From Mycobacterium sp. EPa45 (GTDB lineage Bacteria; Actinomycetota; Actinomycetes; Mycobacteriales; Mycobacteriaceae): a DNA stretch of 64,000 bases. The stretch is from positions 1,302,001 through 1,366,000 of the forward strand of contig NZ_CP011773.1 in the NCBI RefSeq assembly GCF_001021385.1, read 5' to 3'. Below, piece after piece: positions 27,221 to 36,420 of this stretch; position 1 is the stretch's first letter; each line of letters opens with the position of its first letter. The position numbers and the translations under genes were made by a program. The notes beneath the pieces are model-generated. The model was not told the DNA's origin. It worked only from the letters and a program-made list of their open reading frames with translations, and did not search any database.

Positions 27221-28916
27221 CGAGTGCGCGCAGCCGGTCGGTCTTCTCCGGTGTCCACCCCGGCGGCTGCAGGATCGCCGCCCAGGCGTTGACGACGTCA
27301 CGCACGTAGCGGTGCCCGTGCCCGTCGGGCACATCGACGGCCACCGCCATGTCCGCCGACACCTGCAGGAACGTCACGATCGGGATCCAGTACATGTCCG
27401 GCGACACGTCGTATCCGCGGGTCTCCCGAAGCCAATCCGGTTCGGCGAACAGCAGATTGGGGTTCCACCACGAGATGGGATCGGACGCGTGCTGTAGGTA
27501 GACGATGCGCGGATAGCCCCACGGCTTGTCGGGGCGGCCCAGGTTGTCCGGGCGCGCCGCGAACCGGATGTTCTGCCCGTCATCGAAGATCGGCAGCCAC
27601 ATCGGGGAGCCGGCATCGCGGTTGACGGTGACGTCGTCCCACATCGTGTTGTTGAACGTCGGGCCGGAGAACAGCGCCCCGTCGGTACGGGCGATGATGT
27701 TGTTCGGGCTCAGGAACGGCGCCTCACCGCCGAAGGACCCCAGGCTCTCGCCGAACACCACGATCTTGGGCCGCTGCGCCTCGGGCATCGCGCGCAGCCG
27801 CGCATCGACCGCTTCGAACAAGGCCTGGCCGGCCTGGCGGGCGTTCTCCTTGTCCACCAGGAACGACAGCCAACTCGGCAGGAACGAGTACTGCATGCTG
27901 ACGATCGCCGTGTCGCCGTTGTACATGTACTCCAGTGCGGAAGCTTCGGCCTCGTTGATCCAGCCGGTTCCGGTCGTCGTCGCGACGGCGATGACCTTGC
28001 GCTTGAACCCACCGGCGCGCTCCAGCTCTCGGGCGGCGAGCTCGGCGGCGGCCTTGATTCCCTCGGCGGAGTTCTTTCCTGCGTACGCCCGGATCGGTTC
28101 GACCGCCGGAGCGCCGTTGAATGTGGTGAGCTTCTGCACGGTGGGTCCGCCGGCGACGAAGGTGCGACCCTGATGACCGATGGTGTCCCAGGCGACCAGC
28201 GAGCCGGGGCCGCCGGAGCGCAGGGGCGTGGTGGGTGCGGGGTTGTCGGGATCCATCTCGTCGTTGACCGAGGCGAATGTGCTGTTCAGAAAGCTCATTC
28301 CGCCTCGGACCACCACGCCGTTGAGGATCGCGATCGTCAGGCTCAGCAGTATCGCGACCACGACCACGAATGAAACGCGCGGTGGGGCATAGCGATTCAG
28401 CAGACGCACCAGATATCTGACGAGTTTGCCTACCAGCTGGCCGATTTCGACGAACAAGAACAGCACGACCACGCCGATGATCCCGGCCTGCGGGTAGTTG
28501 TACCACTGCAGCCGAGGCACGCCCATCAGGTCGCGGACGTGGTCCTGCCAGACGTGGAACCAGTAGATGGTGAGGACCAGCCAGATGACTCCGACGACGA
28601 CCAGCACCGGCCACGCCCACCGCGGCGGGTGCGGGCTGGCGGGCCGCGACAGCATGAAGCGCACCAGCCAGACGGCGAAAACGCCGAGTCCGTAACCGAC
28701 CGCACCGGCGGCGCCGCTGACCAGTCCCTGGAACAGCGGCCCGCGCGGCAGCAGCGACGGACTCAGGGACAGGCCGAGGAAGGCCAGGCCGACAGCACTA
28801 CCGGTGAACGTGTAGCGCCGTTGCCACCAGTCCGGTTTGAACTCATCTTCCGGCTCGGTGGCGGCCGCCTCCGGGTCGGCGGCGGCTTCGGTCGGCTCCG
28901 ACTCGGCGACGCTCAC
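27204..28916 (-). CDS. membrane alpha/beta-hydrolase (Abhydrolase_9, Rv1069c-like)
   Basis: A 570-residue protein with about five to six N-terminal transmembrane helices (residues about 35-220; for example VLVVVGVIWLVLTIYWF) and a C-terminal alpha/beta-hydrolase domain (about 260-560). The serine nucleophile is in VFGESLGSFGG; a catalytic Asp and His are suggested by HASDPISWWNP and GHGHRYVRD. This architecture is specific to actinobacteria and includes Rv1069c. Substrate unknown, probably a cell-envelope ester. Start GTG 28916. The echA8 gene lies 9 bp upstream on the same strand, so it may be co-transcribed with echA9-echA8. Confidence 0.88.
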   Translation of the reverse strand: MSVAESEPTEAAADPEAAATEPEDEFKPDWWQRRYTFTGSAVGLAFLGLSLSPSLLPRGPLFQGLVSGAAGAVGYGLGVFAVWLVRFMLSRPASPHPPRWAWPVLVVVGVIWLVLTIYWFHVWQDHVRDLMGVPRLQWYNYPQAGIIGVVVLFLFVEIGQLVGKLVRYLVRLLNRYAPPRVSFVVVVAILLSLTIAILNGVVVRGGMSFLNSTFASVNDEMDPDNPAPTTPLRSGGPGSLVAWDTIGHQGRTFVAGGPTVQKLTTFNGAPAVEPIRAYAGKNSAEGIKAAAELAARELERAGGFKRKVIAVATTTGTGWINEAEASALEYMYNGDTAIVSMQYSFLPSWLSFLVDKENARQAGQALFEAVDARLRAMPEAQRPKIVVFGESLGSFGGEAPFLSPNNIIARTDGALFSGPTFNNTMWDDVTVNRDAGSPMWLPIFDDGQNIRFAARPDNLGRPDKPWGYPRIVYLQHASDPISWWNPNLLFAEPDWLRETRGYDVSPDMYWIPIVTFLQVSADMAVAVDVPDGHGHRYVRDVVNAWAAILQPPGWTPEKTDRLRALVTAPE

Positions 28917-28925
28917 GTCAGCACC

Positions 28926-29711
28926 TTAGCGGTGCGTGAAGTTCGCAGGGCGCTTCTCGGTGAAGGCGGCCATCCCCTCGGTCTGGTCGTCGGTGGCGAA
29001 CGCCGAATGGAACAGCCGGCGCTCGTAGAGCAGGCCCTCGGTCAGGGTGGATTCGAAGGCCCGGTTGACGGCTTCCTTGGCCATCCGGGCTGCCGAGCGC
29101 GACATCTGCGAGATCGTCGTCGCGACGGACTTCGCCTCGGTGAGCAGGTCGTCGGCGGGCACGATCCGCGACACGAGACCGCTGCGCTCGGCCTCGGCGG
29201 CGTCGATGGTCCGGCCGGTCAGGATCAGATCCATCGCCTTGGCCTTTCCGATGGCGCGGGTCAGCCGCTGCGAGCCGCCCATCCCGGGCAGCACGCCGAG
29301 CTTGATCTCGGGCTGGCCGAACTTCGCGGTGTCGGCGGCGATCAGGACGTCGCATATCATCGCCAGCTCGCACCCGCCGCCCAGGGCGTAACCGGCGACC
29401 GCCGCGATGGTCGGGGTGCGGACCGCGGCCAACTTGCCCCAGGCCGCGAAGAAGTCGGAGTCGAAAACCTCGGAGAACGAGAGGCCGGCCATCTCCTTGA
29501 TATCGGCGCCGGCGGCGAACGCCTTTTCATTGCCGGTGATGACGATGGCGCCGATCCCCGGGTCGGCGTCGAATTCCGCAGCGGCCGTGGTGACCTCGAC
29601 CATCACCTGGCTGTTGAGAGCGTTGAGCGCCTTGGGCCGGTTGAGCGTGATGGTGCCGACCCGCTCGTCGCGATCGACCAGGATGGTTTCAAAGCTCGAT
29701 TGGGGGCTCAC
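28926..29711 (-). CDS. echA8: enoyl-CoA hydratase EchA8
   Basis: A 261-residue crotonase-family enzyme that hydrates 2-enoyl-CoA in fatty-acid oxidation. The CoA-binding [11 protein letters not shown], oxyanion-hole [15 protein letters not shown] and the two catalytic Glu (in GCELAM and [13 protein letters not shown]) are intact. The start codon overlaps the stop of echA9 in GTGA (29708-29711), so GTG 29711 is chosen over the longer open frame. Gene order with echA9 and the Rv1069c homologue is conserved in mycobacteria. Confidence 0.95.
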   Translation of the reverse strand: MSPQSSFETILVDRDERVGTITLNRPKALNALNSQVMVEVTTAAAEFDADPGIGAIVITGNEKAFAAGADIKEMAGLSFSEVFDSDFFAAWGKLAAVRTPTIAAVAGYALGGGCELAMICDVLIAADTAKFGQPEIKLGVLPGMGGSQRLTRAIGKAKAMDLILTGRTIDAAEAERSGLVSRIVPADDLLTEAKSVATTISQMSRSAARMAKEAVNRAFESTLTEGLLYERRLFHSAFATDDQTEGMAAFTEKRPANFTHR

Positions 29712-30760
29712 TTGTCCTCCTCGAAGGTCAGGTCCGGGTCCGCCGGCGCGAAGTACTGTTCCACATCCTGCTCGGTCACCGCTGCCAGTGACGGCGGATT
29801 CCATTTCGGGTTGCGGTCCTTGTCGACGATCTGTGCGCGGATGCCCTCGACAAAGTCGTGGGACTTCAGCGATGCCGACGACACTCGGTACTCCTGCACC
29901 AGAACGTCTTCGAGGGTGTTGAGCCGCGCGGCGCGGCGCACCGACGCGAGGGCGACGGATGCTGCGATCGGGGAGCGGGAGGCGATGAGGTCGGCGGCTT
30001 TCTTGGCGTCTTCTTCCTCGCGGCCGCGCAGGGCGTCGATGATGGCGGATACGGTATCGCCCGCATAGCACTCGTCGATCCAATACTGTTGCGTCAGAAG
30101 CTGACTCGGCGGTGGATCGATCGCGAAGGCCTTGACGGCGGCGTCCACGCCGTCCTCGACGATCGCGGCGACGAGTCCCTCGAGCTGCACCTGCGGGACG
30201 TAGTGGTCGGCGAACCCGAGCGCGATGGCGTCCGCTCCGGAGAACGGCGCGCCGGACAGTGCGGCGTGCAACCCGAGGTGTCCGGGCGCCCGGGACAACA
30301 GATAGGTGCCGCCGACGTCGGGGACGAAGCCGATGCCGACTTCGGGCATGGCGATCTTCGAGGTGTCGGTCGCGACGCGGACGCTGCCGTGGGCCGCGAC
30401 GCCGACGCCGCCGCCCATCACGATGCCGTCCATGATCGCCACGTACGGCTTCGGGTAGCTGCCGATCTGGGCGTTGAGCCGGTACTCGTCGAGCCAGAAG
30501 CGGCGCGCTTCGGAGCCGCCGTCGGCACGAGCACTGTCGTAGATCGCCACCACGTCACCGCCGGCGCAGAGGCCGCGTTCGCCGGCACCGGCGAGGACCA
30601 CCGCCCGGACGTCGTCGTCGTCGGCCCACTGATCAAGGGCGCCGGCGATGATCGTGACCATGTTGTGGGTCAGCGAGTTGATGGCCTTTGGGCGGTTCAG
30701 TGTCAGGAAGCCGACACCACCGTCGACACGGGTCAAGACTTCGTCGGATTCGGCCGTCAC
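29708..30760 (-). CDS. echA9: EchA9, 3-hydroxyisobutyryl-CoA hydrolase-like
   Basis: 350 residues of the crotonase superfamily, longer than EchA8. The segments [29 protein letters not shown] and [20 protein letters not shown] match the 3-hydroxyisobutyryl-CoA hydrolase branch (Glu and Asp of EVGIGFVPD), which serves valine degradation, rather than plain hydratases. GTG 30760 has GAAGGA at a workable distance. It is translationally coupled to echA8 through the 4-bp overlap. The name follows M. tuberculosis; the hydrolase activity is inference. Confidence 0.9.
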   Translation of the reverse strand: MTAESDEVLTRVDGGVGFLTLNRPKAINSLTHNMVTIIAGALDQWADDDDVRAVVLAGAGERGLCAGGDVVAIYDSARADGGSEARRFWLDEYRLNAQIGSYPKPYVAIMDGIVMGGGVGVAAHGSVRVATDTSKIAMPEVGIGFVPDVGGTYLLSRAPGHLGLHAALSGAPFSGADAIALGFADHYVPQVQLEGLVAAIVEDGVDAAVKAFAIDPPPSQLLTQQYWIDECYAGDTVSAIIDALRGREEEDAKKAADLIASRSPIAASVALASVRRAARLNTLEDVLVQEYRVSSASLKSHDFVEGIRAQIVDKDRNPKWNPPSLAAVTEQDVEQYFAPADPDLTFEEDK

Positions 30761-30922
30761 GGGTGCGAGGTCCTTCCGTCCATGAAATTGGTTGGATGTC
30801 CTACTAATCTCAGCGGCAAAAGTACCAGTCGGCAAAAGATCATCACCCGCCGGATGCCCCTCACAGGTAAGGTCAGGCTTCGTAGCGCCGGACACGCCGG
30901 GAAGAACATTGTGGACTTCCTG

Positions 30923-30952
30923 GGAACCGGTTCCGGCAGCCGTTCGTTGACG
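30923..30952 (+). promoter_or_regulatory. candidate ECF-sigma promoter / palindrome
   Basis: GGAAC (30923-30927) is followed after 17 nt by CGTT (30945-30948), matching the GGAAC-N16-20-CGTT shape of SigE/SigH-type promoters. GGAACC also forms the 12-bp palindrome GGAACCGGTTCC (30923-30934). It lies about 40 bp upstream of the Bax-inhibitor-like gene start. Confidence 0.35.
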
Positions 30953-30987
30953 GTGTGTTACGCGACTTCCACGAGAGGATTCCGACG

Positions 30988-31836
30988 GTGCGGGAGACCA
31001 GCAACCCGGTATTTCGTTCGCTGCCCAAGCAGCAGGGCGGATACGCACAATTCGGTACCGGTGTCGCCGGTGCCCAGCAGGTGGCTTACCAGACCGATCC
31101 CTACGCGGGCGCCTACCAGCCGCAGACCGGTGTCTCGCGGCCCATGACGATCGACGACGTCGTCACCAAGACCGGCATCACCCTCGGTGTGCTGTCCGTC
31201 GTCGCGGTCATTTCCTACTTCCTGGTGTCGGCCAACCTGGCGCTGGCCATGCCGCTCACCCTGATCGGTGGGCTCGGCGGACTGGTGCTGGTGCTCATCG
31301 CCACCTTCGGCCGTAAGCAGGACAACCCGGCCATCGTGCTGAGCTACGCGGCGCTCGAAGGGCTGTTCGTCGGCGCGGTGTCGTTCATCTTCGCCAACGT
31401 CGTGGTGTCCGGCGCCAACGCCGGGGTGTTGATCAGCCAGGCGGTGCTCGGCACCATCGGCGTGTTCTTCGGCATGCTCGTCGTCTACAAGACCGGCGCC
31501 ATCCGGGTGACGCCCAAGTTCACCCGCATGATCGTCGCCGCCATGGTCGGCGTGCTGGTGCTGATGCTCGGCAACTTCGTGCTGGCGATGTTCGGTGTCG
31601 GTGGCGGCGAGGGCCTCGGCCTGCGCAGCGGTGGTCCGATCGCGATCGCCTTCTCACTGTTCGTGATTGCGCTCGCGGCGTTCAGCTTCCTGATCGACTT
31701 CGACGCCGCGGACCAGATGATCCGCGCCGGCGCGCCGGAGAAGGCAGCCTGGGGCGTGGCGCTCGGCCTGACCGTGACGCTGGTATGGCTGTACATCGAA
31801 ATCCTGCGACTGCTCAGCTACTTCCAGCAGCGCTAG
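30988..31836 (+). CDS. Bax inhibitor-1/YccA family membrane protein (Rv1072-like)
   Basis: 282 residues: a Gln/Tyr-rich cytoplasmic N-terminus (about 1-65) followed by seven transmembrane helices. The family features GLFVGAVSFIF, MLVVYKTGAIRVTPKF and the last LIDFDAADQMI with paired Asp residues that form the pH-sensing, Ca2+-leak site in bacterial BI-1 homologues. GTG 30988 has GAGAGG upstream. A strong bidirectional terminator follows. Probable role: ion homeostasis under stress; a SigE/SigH-like promoter may drive it. Confidence 0.9.
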   Translation: MRETSNPVFRSLPKQQGGYAQFGTGVAGAQQVAYQTDPYAGAYQPQTGVSRPMTIDDVVTKTGITLGVLSVVAVISYFLVSANLALAMPLTLIGGLGGLVLVLIATFGRKQDNPAIVLSYAALEGLFVGAVSFIFANVVVSGANAGVLISQAVLGTIGVFFGMLVVYKTGAIRVTPKFTRMIVAAMVGVLVLMLGNFVLAMFGVGGGEGLGLRSGGPIAIAFSLFVIALAAFSFLIDFDAADQMIRAGAPEKAAWGVALGLTVTLVWLYIEILRLLSYFQQR

Positions 31837-31850
31837 CAGCTCTCTGCGTG

Positions 31851-31880
31851 CAAAGCCCCGGCCTGATGGCCGGGGCTTTG
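31851..31880. terminator. strong bidirectional terminator
   Basis: A perfect 13-bp stem, CAAAGCCCCGGCC (31851-31863) and GGCCGGGGCTTTG (31868-31880), with loop TGAT. A- and T-tracts at the stem ends make it work on either strand. It closes the BI-1-family gene. Confidence 0.9.
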
Positions 31881-31899
31881 TCGTATGCGGGGAGTCCTC

Positions 31900-31916
31900 C
31901 ATCGAGTCAGACCTCA
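31900..31916 (+). repeat. REP-like repeat copy 1
   Basis: CATCGAGTCAGACCTCA. Its exact reverse complement occurs at 32886-32902 on the far side of the DUF559 gene, and a copy with one mismatch at 32841-32857. Confidence 0.85.
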
Positions 31917-31937
31917 CGGCAGTGCGCGGGGCTTTCT

Positions 31938-31962
31938 CATCGCAGCCAGTTCTGGCTCGATG
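31938..31962. repeat. related hairpin between repeat copy 1 and the DUF559 gene
   Basis: CATCG-C-AGCCAG (31938-31949), loop TT, CTGGCT-CGATG (31952-31962). The right half, read on the other strand, is CATCGAGCCAG, one base different from the first 11 bases of the flanking repeat, so it looks like a diverged member of the same family. Confidence 0.6.
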
Positions 31963-32014
31963 GGCTGTGGATGGGTGAACACCGGAATGCGCCGCATGCG
32001 TGACGCTCTCATGA

Positions 32015-32866
32015 ATGCAACGGGTGTTCATCGGGAGTGCGGCGGTCGCTGCGGGTGAGCTGACCAGGTACCAACTTCGCGCTCACTGTCGCCGGATCTT
32101 TCCCGACGTGTACGCCTATGGCAGCGGCGAACTCTCGATTCGAGATCGCGCGGTCGCGGCGGTTCTCTGGTCTCGGGGTCGCGCGGTCGTGACGGGCTTG
32201 GCGGCATCCGCAGTGCACGGAGCGAAATGGATCGACGCGTCAACTCCGATCGAGCTCAACTATCCGAACAATAAGGCGCCGCGGGGGATCATCAGCCGCG
32301 CCGAGACCCTGCTCGACGACGAAGTGCACCCCATACCGGGTCTACCGGTCACCACCGTGCCACGCACCGCGTTCGACCTCGCGCGGCTCGGGACGATGAG
32401 GCAGGCGGTGACCCACGTCGATGCACTGGCGAATGCCACCCGGTTGTCCGTCGACGACGTACTGGGGCTGCTGCCGCGTCATCCCAACGTGCGAGGTGTC
32501 CGCCGAGTCCCCGCGGTCCTAGACCTCGCAGACGCCGGCTCGCAGTCCCCGCGAGAGACCTGGTTGCGGCTACTGCTGATAGCCGCCGGATTCCCTCGCC
32601 CCGAGACCCAGATACCGGTGCTCAGAGCCGACGCGCGCTCGTACTACTTCCTGGACATGGGCTGGCGCGATGTGATGGTCGCGGTCGAATACGACGGCGA
32701 GCAGCACCGCCTGGATCGCGGCATCTATCGCGACGATCGGACCCGATCGGAATACATCGCCGACGTCGGGTGGCGGCGGATCCGGGTGATCGCCGGCGAC
32801 CGAACGCCCGACATCATCGAACGGGCCAGGCGTGCATGGACATCCAGTCAGACCTCAGGGCGATGA
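32015..32866 (+). CDS. DUF559 endonuclease-like protein with AbiEi-type N-terminus
   Basis: 283 residues. The N-terminal half resembles the winged-helix/AbiEi antitoxin-type domain (ELTRYQLRAHCRRIFPDVYAYG, then VTGLAASAVHGA). The C-terminal half is DUF559, a PD-(D/E)xK nuclease fold related to very-short-patch repair enzymes: DMGWRDVMVAVEYDGEQH supplies the Asp and the ExD pair, followed by YRDDRTRSEYIADVGWRRIRV. ATG 32015 gives a normal length. The gene has no co-oriented partner and its last codons lie inside a large hairpin built of the flanking repeats. Such genes occur in many copies in mycobacterial genomes; function unproven. Confidence 0.82.
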   Translation: MQRVFIGSAAVAAGELTRYQLRAHCRRIFPDVYAYGSGELSIRDRAVAAVLWSRGRAVVTGLAASAVHGAKWIDASTPIELNYPNNKAPRGIISRAETLLDDEVHPIPGLPVTTVPRTAFDLARLGTMRQAVTHVDALANATRLSVDDVLGLLPRHPNVRGVRRVPAVLDLADAGSQSPRETWLRLLLIAAGFPRPETQIPVLRADARSYYFLDMGWRDVMVAVEYDGEQHRLDRGIYRDDRTRSEYIADVGWRRIRVIAGDRTPDIIERARRAWTSSQTSGR

Positions 32867-32902
32867 AGTCGAGCCACCGTCGCCCTGAGGTCTGACTCGA
32901 TG
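32841..32902. repeat. large hairpin of REP-like repeats at the 3' end of the DUF559 gene
   Basis: Perfect 18-bp arms: AGTCAGACCTCAGGGCGA (32846-32863) and its complement (32880-32897), loop of 16 nt; with one mismatch the arms extend to 22-23 bp. The left arm encodes the last residues and reaches the stop codon of the DUF559 gene. The whole structure sits between convergent genes and could also stop transcription. Confidence 0.9.
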
Positions 32903-32911
32903 CGAGGAGGC

Positions 32912-34129
32912 CTAGCTGAGCCGCTCGATGACCATGGCCATGCCCTGGCCGCCGCCGACGCACATCGTCTCGATGCCGAACGTCTTGTCGTAGGTCTGCA
33001 GGTTGTTCAGCAGTGTGGCCGTGATGCGCGCGCCCGTCATGCCGAACGGGTGCCCGAGCGCGATCGCGCCGCCGGAGACATTGAGCTTGTCCTCGTCCAT
33101 GCCCAACGCCCGCGCCGAGCCGAGCACCTGGACCGCGAAGGCCTCGTTGATCTCGTAGAGGTCGATGTCGTTGATCGACATCTTCGCCTGCGCGAGCGCC
33201 TTCTTCACGGCCTCGATCGGGCCCAGGCCCATGATCTCCGGCGACAAGCCGGAAACGCCGGTCGCCACGACACGCGCCAACGGGGTCAACCCCAGCTCCT
33301 TGGCCTTGGTGTCCGACAGGATCACCAGCGCGGCGGCGCCGTCGTTGAGCGGGCAGGCATTGCCCGCGGTGATCGTGCCGTTGGGCCGGAAGACCGGCTT
33401 GAGCTGGCTGATCTTCTCGTAGCTGGTGCCGGCGCGCGGGCCGTCGTCCTTGGCGACGACGGTGCCGTCGGGCAGCGTGACGGGCACGATTTCGCGCTCG
33501 AAGAAGCCGTTGTTGATGGCCTCCTCGGCCCGGTTCTGGGAGCGGACGCCCCAGTGGTCCTGGTCTTCCCGGCTGATTCCGGTGTGCAGTGCGACGTTCT
33601 CTGCGGTCTGGCCCATCGCGATGTAGACGTCAGGCAGCAGGCCGTCCTCGCGCGGGTCGTGCCACTCGTCGGCACCGGCGGCGGCTTGCTCCGACCGGGA
33701 CATGGCGTCGGCGAAAAGGGAGTTCTTGGTGTCCGGCCAGCCGTCGGCGTTGCCCTTGCCGAAGCGCGACACGGTCTCGACGCCGGCCGAGATGAACGCG
33801 TGGCCCTCGCCGGCCTTGATCGCGTGGAACGCCATTCGCGTGCTCTGCAGCGACGACGAGCAGTACCGATTCACCGTGGTGCCGGGCAGGAAGTCGTAGC
33901 CCAGCTCGACGGCGACAGCGCGGCCGATGTTGAACCCCGACTCACCGCCGGGCTGGCCACAACCCATGATCAGGTCGTCGATCTCACGCGGATCGAGCGC
34001 GGGCACCTTGTCGAGTGCAGCACGCACCATCTGGGCGGCCAGATCGTCGGGACGAATGTCGACCAGCGACCCCTTCATCGCGCGACCGATCGGCGAGCGG
34101 GCAGTGGACACGATGACGGCTTCGGGCAT
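32912..34129 (-). CDS. fadA3: acetyl-CoA acyltransferase FadA3
   Basis: A 405-residue thiolase. Catalytic Cys in VNRYCSSSLQS, His in GHPFGMTGAR and the second Cys in METMCVGGGQG-type C-terminus (METMCVGGG reads IETMCVGGG here) are present. It cleaves 3-ketoacyl-CoA to acetyl-CoA and a shortened acyl-CoA. ATG 34129 follows AAGGAG. The M. tuberculosis gene in the same position is fadA3. It ends 15 bp from the repeat hairpin of the DUF559 gene. Confidence 0.95.
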   Translation of the reverse strand: MPEAVIVSTARSPIGRAMKGSLVDIRPDDLAAQMVRAALDKVPALDPREIDDLIMGCGQPGGESGFNIGRAVAVELGYDFLPGTTVNRYCSSSLQSTRMAFHAIKAGEGHAFISAGVETVSRFGKGNADGWPDTKNSLFADAMSRSEQAAAGADEWHDPREDGLLPDVYIAMGQTAENVALHTGISREDQDHWGVRSQNRAEEAINNGFFEREIVPVTLPDGTVVAKDDGPRAGTSYEKISQLKPVFRPNGTITAGNACPLNDGAAALVILSDTKAKELGLTPLARVVATGVSGLSPEIMGLGPIEAVKKALAQAKMSINDIDLYEINEAFAVQVLGSARALGMDEDKLNVSGGAIALGHPFGMTGARITATLLNNLQTYDKTFGIETMCVGGGQGMAMVIERLS

Positions 34130-34177
34130 GACGACTCCTTGGTGTGCAGCTTGGGTGCAGCGAGACTGCACACGAAC

Positions 34178-35143
34178 CTAGCTCGCGGTCGCAACGATCG
34201 GTGCGGGGACCCCAGTCGTTTTACGACGGAGGAGCCGCGTCAGCGGCCCGAGCCGGTCGGTCAGCGCCCGGGCCTCCGATTTGGTCAGCCACGGCAGGTC
34301 CGGCACCGTCGCTCCCGTCCACTCGCCGAGCGCGTGGCACAGCGCCGGCATCAACTGGTTGGCCGCCAACGCATACCCCGCCGCCGACGGGTGGTAGCGG
34401 TCCTCGGAGAACATCACGTCGGGCGCCTGCAGAAAATTCGGCGAGAGCAGGTCGGCCAGCGGCACCGGCACCCCGCCCGCGGTGCGCACCGCGGCGGCCT
34501 GGGCGCGGGCCAGGCGCAGTCCACGGTTTCGGGCGGTCCACCGCAGCGGCTGCGGGATGTCTTTGATGACACCGAAATCCGGGCACGTCCCGACGACCAC
34601 CACCGCACCGGATGCGCGCAGGCGTTGCACCGCCGCGCCGAGCCGGCGCGCCGACGGGCCGATGCCATTGAGGGCGGTGATGTCGTTGGCGCCGATCATG
34701 ATCACCGCCGCATCGGGGGGTGGACCGGCGACGAACATCGCGTCGACCTGACCGGACAGGCCCTTGGACGTCGCGCCCACGATCGCCTTGGTCGACAGCC
34801 GGATCAGCTTGCCGGACTCCTCGGCGAGGCCGCGGGCGAGCAAAACGCCGGGCACTTCGTCGGCGGAACGGCAGCCGTACCCCGTTGCCGTCGAGTCGCC
34901 GAACACCATCAGATGCAGGTCGAACTCCACGCCGCGTTCCCAGCGGTGGACCGGGCCGCCGCCCGGGGCGTAGACGCCGTCGGCGCGCGGCGGCATGTCC
35001 CATGACTTGGGGATCACGTTCCGAACCTGGTCCGCCTGTCCGGTGAGCAAACTGCGTGCACCCAGTACGGCGGTCCCGGTCGAGGCCAGTAATCCCGCCG
35101 CCGCCAGCGCGGCTGTCGACTTCCGCGTCGCGCGTATCCCCAC
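34178..35143 (-). CDS. exported SGNH/GDSL esterase (Rv1075c-like)
   Basis: 321 residues with a signal-like N-terminus (ALAAAGLLASTGTAVLG). SGNH hydrolase motifs are all visible: block I FGDSTATGYG (Ser), block III GANDI (Asn), block V DRYHPS (Asp/His). Homologue Rv1075c is a cell-envelope carboxylesterase/thioesterase by literature recollection. The frame shift-neighbour reading on the same strand is only a shadow. A 48-bp gap separates it from fadA3 on the same strand. Confidence 0.92.
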   Translation of the reverse strand: MGIRATRKSTAALAAAGLLASTGTAVLGARSLLTGQADQVRNVIPKSWDMPPRADGVYAPGGGPVHRWERGVEFDLHLMVFGDSTATGYGCRSADEVPGVLLARGLAEESGKLIRLSTKAIVGATSKGLSGQVDAMFVAGPPPDAAVIMIGANDITALNGIGPSARRLGAAVQRLRASGAVVVVGTCPDFGVIKDIPQPLRWTARNRGLRLARAQAAAVRTAGGVPVPLADLLSPNFLQAPDVMFSEDRYHPSAAGYALAANQLMPALCHALGEWTGATVPDLPWLTKSEARALTDRLGPLTRLLRRKTTGVPAPIVATAS

Positions 35144-35334
35144 GCCGCCAGTTTAGGTGCTGTTCGGGCGGGACTTCGAGTCCCAACAGTGGCCCCGCGA
35201 TTACGGACAGATATCAGATCCGGTAAGAAATCAGATCGTTAGTTGTTGTAGGTAATGCAGGTGGCAAGCTAAGTTACCGGGCTTCGCTCGATGGTCCGGG
35301 ACACGTATCTACATTGGCGTAGGGAGTGTTGACG

Positions 35335-36387
35335 ATGACCGCACCCAGTAAAGTCCGGGCCTCTGCCCCTCATCATGTTCATGCTGGCAGCGGTGGTCGT
35401 CCGCGCCGGTACCCGGTCTCCGACGGCGCACCGGTCGAGGTTGTCGAGAGCGGCCCCAGTATGGCCGCGCGATTGGTCTCGATGGGAACCCGAGTCACCA
35501 TGTGGCCCACCTTGGCCGTGCTCAGCCATGTGCCGCACTGGCCGTGGCCGTTCGGCGTGGTCGACTTCGTCGCACGCGCGTTGCTTCCAACCCCCGGCAC
35601 CGTCCGCGCCACGGTCGGTCTGCCGAACGCCTCCGCGCAACTGGTCCGTGCCCCCGGCGTCCTGCCCGCCGACGGCAACCGTCGCGTTGTGCTGTACATG
35701 CACGGCGGAGCCTTCCTGACGTGCGGCGTGAACTCGCACAGCCGGATCTCCGTCGCGCTGTCGAAGTACGCCGACTCGCCGGTGCTCGTGGTCGACTACC
35801 GGCTGATCCCCAAGCACTCGATCGGCAACGCGGTGGACGACTGCTACGACGCCTACCAGTGGCTGCGGACGCGCGGTTACGAGCCCGATCAGATCGTCCT
35901 GGCGGGCGACTCCGCGGGCGGCTACCTGGCGCTGACGTTGGCGCAGCGGCTGCAGGCCCTCGGTGAGGAGCCGGCCGCGTTGGTCGCGATCTCGCCGCTG
36001 CTGCAGCTCGACCACGAGCAGAAGCTGGCCCATCCGAACATTCACACCGATGCGATGTTCCCGCCCAGGGCCTTCGACGCCTTGGTCGCGCTGGTGGCCC
36101 GGGCGGCGGCCAAACAGATCGTCGACGGCGAGCCCGAGGGCGTCTACGAGCCGCTCGACCACATCGAGCCCGGCCTTCCGCGCACGCTGATTCACGTGTC
36201 CGGATCGGAGGTCCTGCTGCACGACGCCCGGCTGGCGGCGCGCCGGCTCGCCGCCTCCGGTGTGCCCACCGAAGTGCGGGTGTGGCCGGGTCAGATTCAC
36301 GACTTCCAGCTGGCCGCCCCGATCATCCCGGAGGCCAAGCGCTCGCTACGGCAGATCGGGGAGTACATCCGCGAAGCCACCGGCTGA
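35335..36387 (+). CDS. lipU: HSL-family lipase/esterase LipU
   Basis: 350 residues of the hormone-sensitive-lipase family. Oxyanion motif HGGAF, nucleophile GDSAGG, and late Asp/His region EVLLHDARLA ... GQIHDF. Cleaves short- to medium-chain esters. ATG 35335 follows AGGGAG at 8 nt; GTG 35326 is less likely. Position before cbs matches M. tuberculosis lipU. Confidence 0.93.
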   Translation: MTAPSKVRASAPHHVHAGSGGRPRRYPVSDGAPVEVVESGPSMAARLVSMGTRVTMWPTLAVLSHVPHWPWPFGVVDFVARALLPTPGTVRATVGLPNASAQLVRAPGVLPADGNRRVVLYMHGGAFLTCGVNSHSRISVALSKYADSPVLVVDYRLIPKHSIGNAVDDCYDAYQWLRTRGYEPDQIVLAGDSAGGYLALTLAQRLQALGEEPAALVAISPLLQLDHEQKLAHPNIHTDAMFPPRAFDALVALVARAAAKQIVDGEPEGVYEPLDHIEPGLPRTLIHVSGSEVLLHDARLAARRLAASGVPTEVRVWPGQIHDFQLAAPIIPEAKRSLRQIGEYIREATG

Positions 36388-36420
36388 ACGTCGACGCGCG
36401 CGGCCTGACACGATGTAGGT

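Noticed and set aside
28539..30068. 509-residue plus-strand frame
   Set aside because: Antisense to the Rv1069c-like and echA8 genes; composition non-coding.
32841..32902. Insertion sequence ends
   Set aside because: No transposase or target duplication is seen; the repeats are better described as REP-like.
32900..35005. 701-residue plus-strand frame opposite fadA3 and the GDSL gene
   Set aside because: Arg/Gly/His-rich antisense composition, no domain; the minus-strand genes have full catalytic motifs.
34221..35186. Second 321-residue frame over the GDSL gene
   Set aside because: Same strand but out of frame, Arg-rich; lacks the SGNH motifs.
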